Assembly (NCBI GenBank): GCA_973895155.1
Contig: OZ316893.1
Span: forward strand, 22,134,001-22,198,000
Reading direction: 5' to 3'
From: Marsupella aquatica
Taxonomy: Eukaryota > Marchantiophyta
Length of the DNA: 64,000 bases
In this document: positions 58,562 to 64,000 of the stretch, one piece after another
Layout: the number at the start of each line of letters is the position of its first letter
Numbering within the stretch: position 1 is the stretch's first letter
Translations under genes and position numbers: made by a program
Notes under the pieces: model-generated
The model's database searches: none
Seen by the model: the letters and a program-made list of their open reading frames with translations, nothing else
What the model was told of the DNA's origin: nothing

Positions 58562-59804
58562 CTGATAATTTCATTCTAAAAAGGAGCACGAATTTTGAAC
58601 TTATGGTGGTGGGGAGAGGAGTTGCAGGTGCCCCACAGCATGGCTTCATGTGGTCCCAATTACTGAGAGTGACTACTGGCTAAGTCCCACCTTATCTGAA
58701 AAGTAAAGAAGAAAAAGACAAAAGGGCTATCACCAGTTTTCTACCTAGTAGTCTAGACAACCCCATTTCTAAATATAACAGGCTCGCAATTTTCTTGTTG
58801 TAGTACTATCCATCAAATTTTTCTATGATCCTACTGGTAGGATGTTTTAGTCAAATCGACAATAAGCAATAGTGGGGTCTAAAGAAATTATAGTAGAAAT
58901 AGTAGGCTTTTTAGGATTATAGGATGGGTCTAACCACTAAAATTCCAATTAATGGAATTCTTCAACCACTAGCATAGAAAATTCCGATAGGGTCATAGAA
59001 AATTAATGGAATTCTTCAACCACTAGCATTGAATTTCTATGACCCTATCGGTATTCGACAGTATTTGATAAAAACAAATTTGGTGATTTCTTTTTTTATA
59101 TTAAGGAAGGACAAAGGTAGCATTACAGAAGTAGCATTAGCGTTACAGGCTCCACTTTTTCTCATCCACTCATAGTGGACATTAGTGCAGTTTGGTTTGG
59201 CTTTATCAATTGTGGGCCCGGGTACTTGGAATTGTTTTAGACCAAAGCAATCTGGAGGGCCACTTCTTGATCTAACGATAGACTCCAAACCAAAAATCTT
59301 TGCATATAAGGATGGAAAAATGCAAATCCCTTGAATGATGTAGGAATGTTTAGACCACAGTTTTTCTTGGTGACAAGAATTTCCTAGATCCCACCTCTCC
59401 AAGATGCTTTCCCCACTTTTGGAAAAAAAATGGCTATGTTTTCTGTCTTCCATTAGTCAGGTTTTCACCTAGCCACATACCCAATTATAGATAGAATCTA
59501 ACTGACAGTCATCCTCAAATTTAGAGATATATGACGGACAAAAATAATATAGTAAAAGCAGATAACAAATATTCCTAGCATCTTCTCCTTCACACAAGGA
59601 GACATTCCCAACACTGGCAAAAAGGAAAAATAAAAATCAAGCTGGTTTGAACCACCACGAAGTTGGTCTAAAATCATAAAATAAAATATAAAAAACTCAT
59701 GATGGGCATTTCCTTGAGCCCACTGCTTGCCATGTGGGATGGGTAGACACCACACCTAGTGGGCCCAGCCCTACTTCTTTGTAAGGCCAACTACAGAATT
59801 TCGA
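58562..59804. other. Non-coding stretch
   Basis: No gene recognised. Contains the inverted pair at 58984-59051. Confidence 0.4.
58984..59051. repeat. 18-bp perfect inverted repeat
   Basis: CCGATAGGGTCATAGAAA (58984-59001) and its exact complement (59034-59051). The loop holds the second copy of a 29-bp direct repeat (aattaatggaattcttcaac...) whose first copy is just left of the arm, so the site shows a local inversion or template switch. Confidence 0.8.
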
Positions 59805-60430
59805 CTGGTCATAGAGTCCAGATTTAATATTGACAGGAGGAATAAAAGGAAACAATAGCCCCCAACCTCTTGTAAAGCCACCTAAATCCGAAAGCAGAGT
59901 CTTCTTCTAAGCCAGAATTGCACAATTATTTGATAACCTTGCCACTAGTAATCTAGCTCTTGGTTGGACAACAGCACACTCAGAGAGGCAGGCTCTTGAG
60001 TTCTTGCAAAGCAAACTTCAGCTATTTCCACTCATTACAATCTCAAAAGAATAAAAAGAAACACTAGCCCCCTCTTAGAAAGCCACCTAAATCAGAAAGT
60101 ACTTTGTTCTGAGCCAGATTTGCACAATTATTTGATAGCGCTGTCAGTAGTAATCTAGCCCGTGGTTGGACAACAGCAGCTTAACAGAGGTAGGCTCTCA
60201 AGCTCTTGCATAGCCAGCCCATTTTACTCATTATAAGGTCCAGATTTAATCTCAGAAAGAATAAAAGGAATCAATGGCACCCAGGTCTTGTAAGGCCACC
60301 TACAGTAGATCACAAAGCAGTTTGTTCAGCCAGAATTGCACAATTATTCGATAGAGCTAGCAGTGATAATCTATAGTAGCTCCTGTTTGGACAACCAAAA
60401 ATTCATAAAGGTGCTAGGCTCTGCCAATTA
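59805..60430. repeat. Tandem repeat, about 3 units of 200-216 bp
   Basis: The block agccagaattgcacaattatt occurs at 59910, 60112 and 60328; each unit also has agaataaaa-gaaaca, ccacctaaatc-gaaag and ttggacaacagc. A related single unit lies near 16030. Confidence 0.8.
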
Positions 60431-60711
60431 AATACTGGAATTTCTCCCCCTTTATTCATGTAGGAAGAACTTTCAAACTAGACATAGTCTTTCCAGCAAG
60501 TATGCAATATACATATGTAAGGTCACTCGAGCTTTCAGCTGGACAGGTGAAGCATAAAAATATTGTACTTTTAATAAACCAAATAAGAAGATTAACATTT
60601 GGAGTGTGATCTAACATTTTAAGAGGAAAGCATTAAAATTTTGTGTAGGACATGGGCTATGGGTATGGCTGCCCAAATCATGGACATATATATATGATGA
60701 GGATGAGGGTA
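60431..60711. other. Spacer left of MITE D
   Basis: AT-rich, no gene or element recognised; carries a short gatgaggatgaggg run next to the MITE. Confidence 0.35.
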
Positions 60712-60719
60712 TAATCATC

Positions 60720-61016
60720 CTCGGGGGTCTCACTATATGGGGACCTCCCCATCGCCTGCGACGTTTTTAGGGCTCGGACCCCCTAAAATGTAAGAAAAAA
60801 ATTTTATTTTTTAACCCCTATAAAGTTGGAATATTCTTGGAATATTCTAAAAATTGGATTAAAAAGGCCCTAATGTTCTTATAAGTCTCAAAATTGAATT
60901 TAAAAGACCCTATTGTTCTTCTACAAAAATTCTTAAGTCTTCCCTTAGAACCAATAAAATGACCCTATCCTTCGTCGCACGTGATATGCCATTTTTGTGG
61001 AAGTGAAACCCCCGAG
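60720..61016 (+). mobile_element. MITE copy D (hAT-like, 297 bp)
   Basis: Ends CTCGGGGGTCTCACT and AGTGAAACCCCCGAG form an inverted repeat with few mismatches. Perfect 8-bp target duplication TAATCATC at 60712-60719 and 61017-61024. Best-preserved copy; same family as 591-902. Non-coding, so it needs a transposase from elsewhere. Confidence 0.88.
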
Positions 61017-61024
61017 TAATCATC

Positions 61025-62277
61025 ACCCTCTGATGATGCCAAAAGGCGGGCAAGAGGCAAGCCAAGGCCCCAGCCAGGGCCAGGAAGGGACCTCAGGAAG
61101 GGACCTCCAAGACCTCTAAAACCATCAAGCGCGACCCAAGTTCCCATTGGAACTTGAAGCCTGCCACAAAATTCTGAGAGGGTGGACAAAAAAGAGCCAT
61201 TGTCTTTAGGTCCTCTACTGCCAAAAACTATTGTGTAGGCTGTGACTACCTGGTTCATTTACATTACCTCTAGCTGGATTCAAGAAAAATCATTGCAACA
61301 AAGACATATCTAGCAGTACTAGATATATCCTGGAGATAAGGTTTTCCTTTCTTCATTCTTCACATGTAGTCTCTCATGCTATGGATCCTTTGGGAATGAT
61401 ACATCGCCAATATATTATTCCCCTGTTTTCCTTGTTGGATTTCATAAATAATGTCATACTGCATTGAGAAGTAACTTTTTATATCAAGATGACTAGAATA
61501 TGCTTAAAATTTACACAACCGAATTCTTTCAAGGTTTGCCAAGCACTCTAACATACTTTTCATTGAGGTCCACAATCTTAGTAATTATTGATTTTCTGAG
61601 CAAAGCGCAAAGCGCAATGGCACTATGGTATTGCTCAAGGTTTTGGATTCTAGCCTGAGTGAATCCTAAATGATGTTAACTAAGGAAATTAAGGTTGGAA
61701 GGTTTCCTCTGAAATTTACACTCTTCTTTATGTAAATATATACTTTGCCACTCTTTTTAGTTTAGTAATTATTTTGCCATCGTTTTCCACTGTTGGGTCA
61801 AACCATTTAAGTAACTCTATTTAGCTTGAAGCAATCAGATGGACAACATCCAACCAGATTTCCCCAATCAATTGTTATCCATGCATCTCCTCTACCTTAA
61901 CCCCAACAATCCCTTTCGACCTTTGGTTGGGTGTCTTACATTTCTCTTACCAAACCAACTCTTGGTTGGCTGCCCCACTCCCCTGTTCCCCCTGGTCAAG
62001 GATGGGCGAGGATATTGAGATTAAGTTGACGATGATGAAATCTCACACAATGTTGACCATTTCATCATTCCAAGATAACCAAAGTTACTTTGCTTGACCA
62101 GCACTGGAAAAAGGTGGAATGAAATCATTAAACTAAAAGGAATGGCAAACTCTGTAGTTCAACTAAAAAGAGAGGTAGTGTAATAAATTTCAGAAGTTTT
62201 GTTTGTGAGTTTGGGCCTACATCCCTCTTTGAGTCTTTGTCCATTGGACACTAATGCACATCAGGAACACCGTCCCT
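61025..62277. other. Non-coding stretch
   Basis: Includes a block (gaacttgaagcctgccacaaa, near 61148) shared with 535-556. No gene recognised. Confidence 0.4.
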
Positions 62278-62285
62278 CTTAGTAG

Positions 62286-62946
62286 CCAGGTTTAACCTGA
62301 TGGGCACCTTGATGGCTTGCCGGGCACGTAAAACCATCATATGATGGCCCCAAAACCGGAAGTTTGACGTATATTCGCCAAAATTCTCCCGAACTTCCCC
62401 GGACCCCCCGCACACTTCCTGGACTCCCCCCGGTCTCCCCCAGTCCAAAGAGCCGGGCTCCAAATCCGGTTGGGACCGGGTCCGCGTTCGGGGCCCGGGG
62501 TGAAGCTCTGGGGTCGGACCCGGATCCTGAACCAGCCCCTACCTGGCCCACTCCTGCGCCGAGACTCACCCCCCGGACCATACCCGGCCCTCTCCCAAGC
62601 CGAGCCCCAACCCGGCCCCTACCCGGGCCTCTCCCGAACCAAGCCCCGACTCCACCTCCCACCTGGACCCCTCCCTGCTTGGTTCCCGGACCCAAACCGG
62701 CTCCCCCCCGGACCCCGGGCAAGCCCACCTGAAACCGGCCCGGACCCCATCCCGAACCCGATCATTTCTCAACCAAACCTTTCCTGAACCCGGTCCCAAC
62801 TCGACTAAACTGCTCCCGAACCCCTCCTAAACCCAGCCCGAACCCGGCCCGAACCTGTCCCGCCCTGGACTGCTCCCAAACCAGGTTGACGGTTTGCCGT
62901 TTTGCCGGTGTTTTTCGGCCCATTTGACGGGCAAGGTCAAACCGGG
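62286..62946. mobile_element. Non-autonomous hAT, 661 bp, related to the giant hAT
   Basis: Left end CCAGGTTTAACC, right end (inverted) CCCGGTTTGACC. Perfect 8-bp target duplication CTTAGTAG at 62278-62285 and 62947-62954. The right terminus shares its first nine bases with the termini at 26105 and 35953. The interior is C-rich (cccggacc, gaacccggcccgaacc), like the giant element's GC arrays, and codes for nothing credible despite long open frames. Confidence 0.85.
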
Positions 62947-62954
62947 CTTAGTAG

Positions 62955-64000
62955 TTTTGGATTGCACATGAAAAATACCCATAGTTCACTGACCCCACAC
63001 TTGTCACCCACTTGCCCATATAGAGTGGCTTGCAAGTGGGTCCAAAGAATTCTCCTTCCGTTGACAAGTATTGTGTCCAAAGCAAAACATTTTTAAACCA
63101 GCAAAATCCGGGACAATTGGCTTGCAACTTGAGTTATAATAATAAGCATGTTCACAAGGACAACACTTGTACCTACTCTAGGAAGGCTGCTTGTGGCTCA
63201 GATTGGGCCATTTCTGGATTTGTAGTTAGTCAGCAAATAACCTGGCTAGGTAAGAGGAGTGCATGGCCTCCACTGTCTTTGCGGTAGGAAGTCTTCATAT
63301 TCATATAACCCAATTTTGAGTCCCAGTGTCATGTTCGGGAAGTGACCTGAGGCATCCAGGTGACCGGAAGGAAGGAGCCTACAAAACTGTAGAGTTGAGA
63401 TGCCCTAATTGAACTTTTAAAGTTTTGTGCCCTAGTATTGATGGGAGTGTTTTCTTCCAGAAAATGGACCGTGGCAGTTTATATGAAATTTAACCGTGCC
63501 CACAAAAACGGGGAAAATAACGGTCGGTCGGTTCGGGTCGAGAAAACCATTGCGCGGTCAGGACCCCCCGCAAACACGTTGGCGCGCGTTTGAACCGGTC
63601 ACAACGTCACAACAGCCGCCGATCCGCGGGAGGGCCTCTGGTTGGTACCGGGCAGGATGACCGTGCCGATGGGGGTACAACTCAACTCCAAACCGGGCTG
63701 CTGCCCCTGCTCCGAACAAACGGACAGAAAGGTCGCGACGTCGTAGTTCGCGCAGCGGGCGGCCCAGCCGGGCCGGCTGTGAGGCATGCCGCCGAAGCCG
63801 CCACAAACAGTCCATCTTGCCGCCAAAATTTCCGTCCGTCATATTCCCGGATTCCTCTGGTTTTTCCCTCTTTCGCCACGGAGGTGAATATCCGTCAATT
63901 CACCGGAAACATTCGCAGCGCTGAGAAACTCGTGCTTTTTAACGTGTTTTTTTCTTTCCTTTTCTAGCTAAGGTGGCAATTGTAGATAATTATAAGAATG
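62955..64000. other. Unassigned right end of window
   Basis: 63490-63860 is GC- and CpG-rich, with open frames on both strands (for example minus 63558-63842), none of known family. CAAACCGGG also occurs at 63692-63700 but I found no partner end or duplication. It could be the promoter or first exon of a gene beyond the window. Confidence 0.3.

Noticed and set aside
62279-62787. Pro/Gly-rich frames inside the small hAT
   Set aside because: Same reason: C-rich repeat DNA between transposon ends; no domain and both strands open.
63692-63700. CAAACCGGG as the end of a third hAT
   Set aside because: No partner terminus and no 8-bp duplication of the adjoining CTGCTGCC were found.

Overview
The window reads as nuclear DNA of a green plant (streptophyte). 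It holds one intact host gene, a bacterial-type organellar glycyl-tRNA synthetase spread over about 36 small exons, inside a repeat-rich setting of plant-type transposons (gypsy, copia, LINE, hAT and MITEs). The species cannot be fixed from sequence alone. A cytosine-methyltransferase-carrying gypsy element makes a charophyte alga or another early-diverging, large-genome streptophyte my best guess (low confidence). I found no rRNA, tRNA or CRISPR.

Layout. 1-1943: tandem repeats, one MITE and a (GA)n tract next to the start codon. 1944-14016: the glycyl-tRNA synthetase gene, plus strand; two of its introns start with GC. 14017-26096: long non-coding stretch with a foldback element and minisatellites; no gene recognised. 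26105-35953: one giant hAT transposon (9.8 kb including a 100-N gap) with matching ends, a perfect 8-bp target duplication (CTTCTGGG), GC-rich palindromic subterminal arrays, six subterminal inverted repeats, a hAT transposase with two in-frame stops, and two intact cargo genes on the minus strand (a RING-type protein and a complete protein kinase). 35962-38682: repeats.

38683-49426: a 5'-truncated LINE interrupted by a 9.1-kb gypsy element (39680-48815). Its polyprotein frame runs gag, protease, C5 cytosine methyltransferase, reverse transcriptase, RNase H, integrase, PHD finger. It is broken by 16 in-frame stops, 11 of them TAG, and one frameshift. 49427-53090: degraded MITEs and repeats. 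53091-58415: a copia element with an uninterrupted 1,126-codon gag-pol that ends inside the reverse transcriptase. 58416-64000: repeats, a second well-bounded MITE (60720-61016, TSD TAATCATC), a 661-bp hAT derivative (62286-62946, TSD CTTAGTAG) whose ends match the giant hAT, and a GC-rich stretch of unknown role.

Main points of interest: (1) a gypsy element that pairs a DNA-methylating enzyme with a chromatin-reading PHD finger in one polyprotein; (2) a giant hAT that carries an apparently intact kinase and RING protein between its transposase and right end, plus a small relative that could be mobilised by the same transposase. Both calls rest on motifs and repeat boundaries read by eye; no database search was run.
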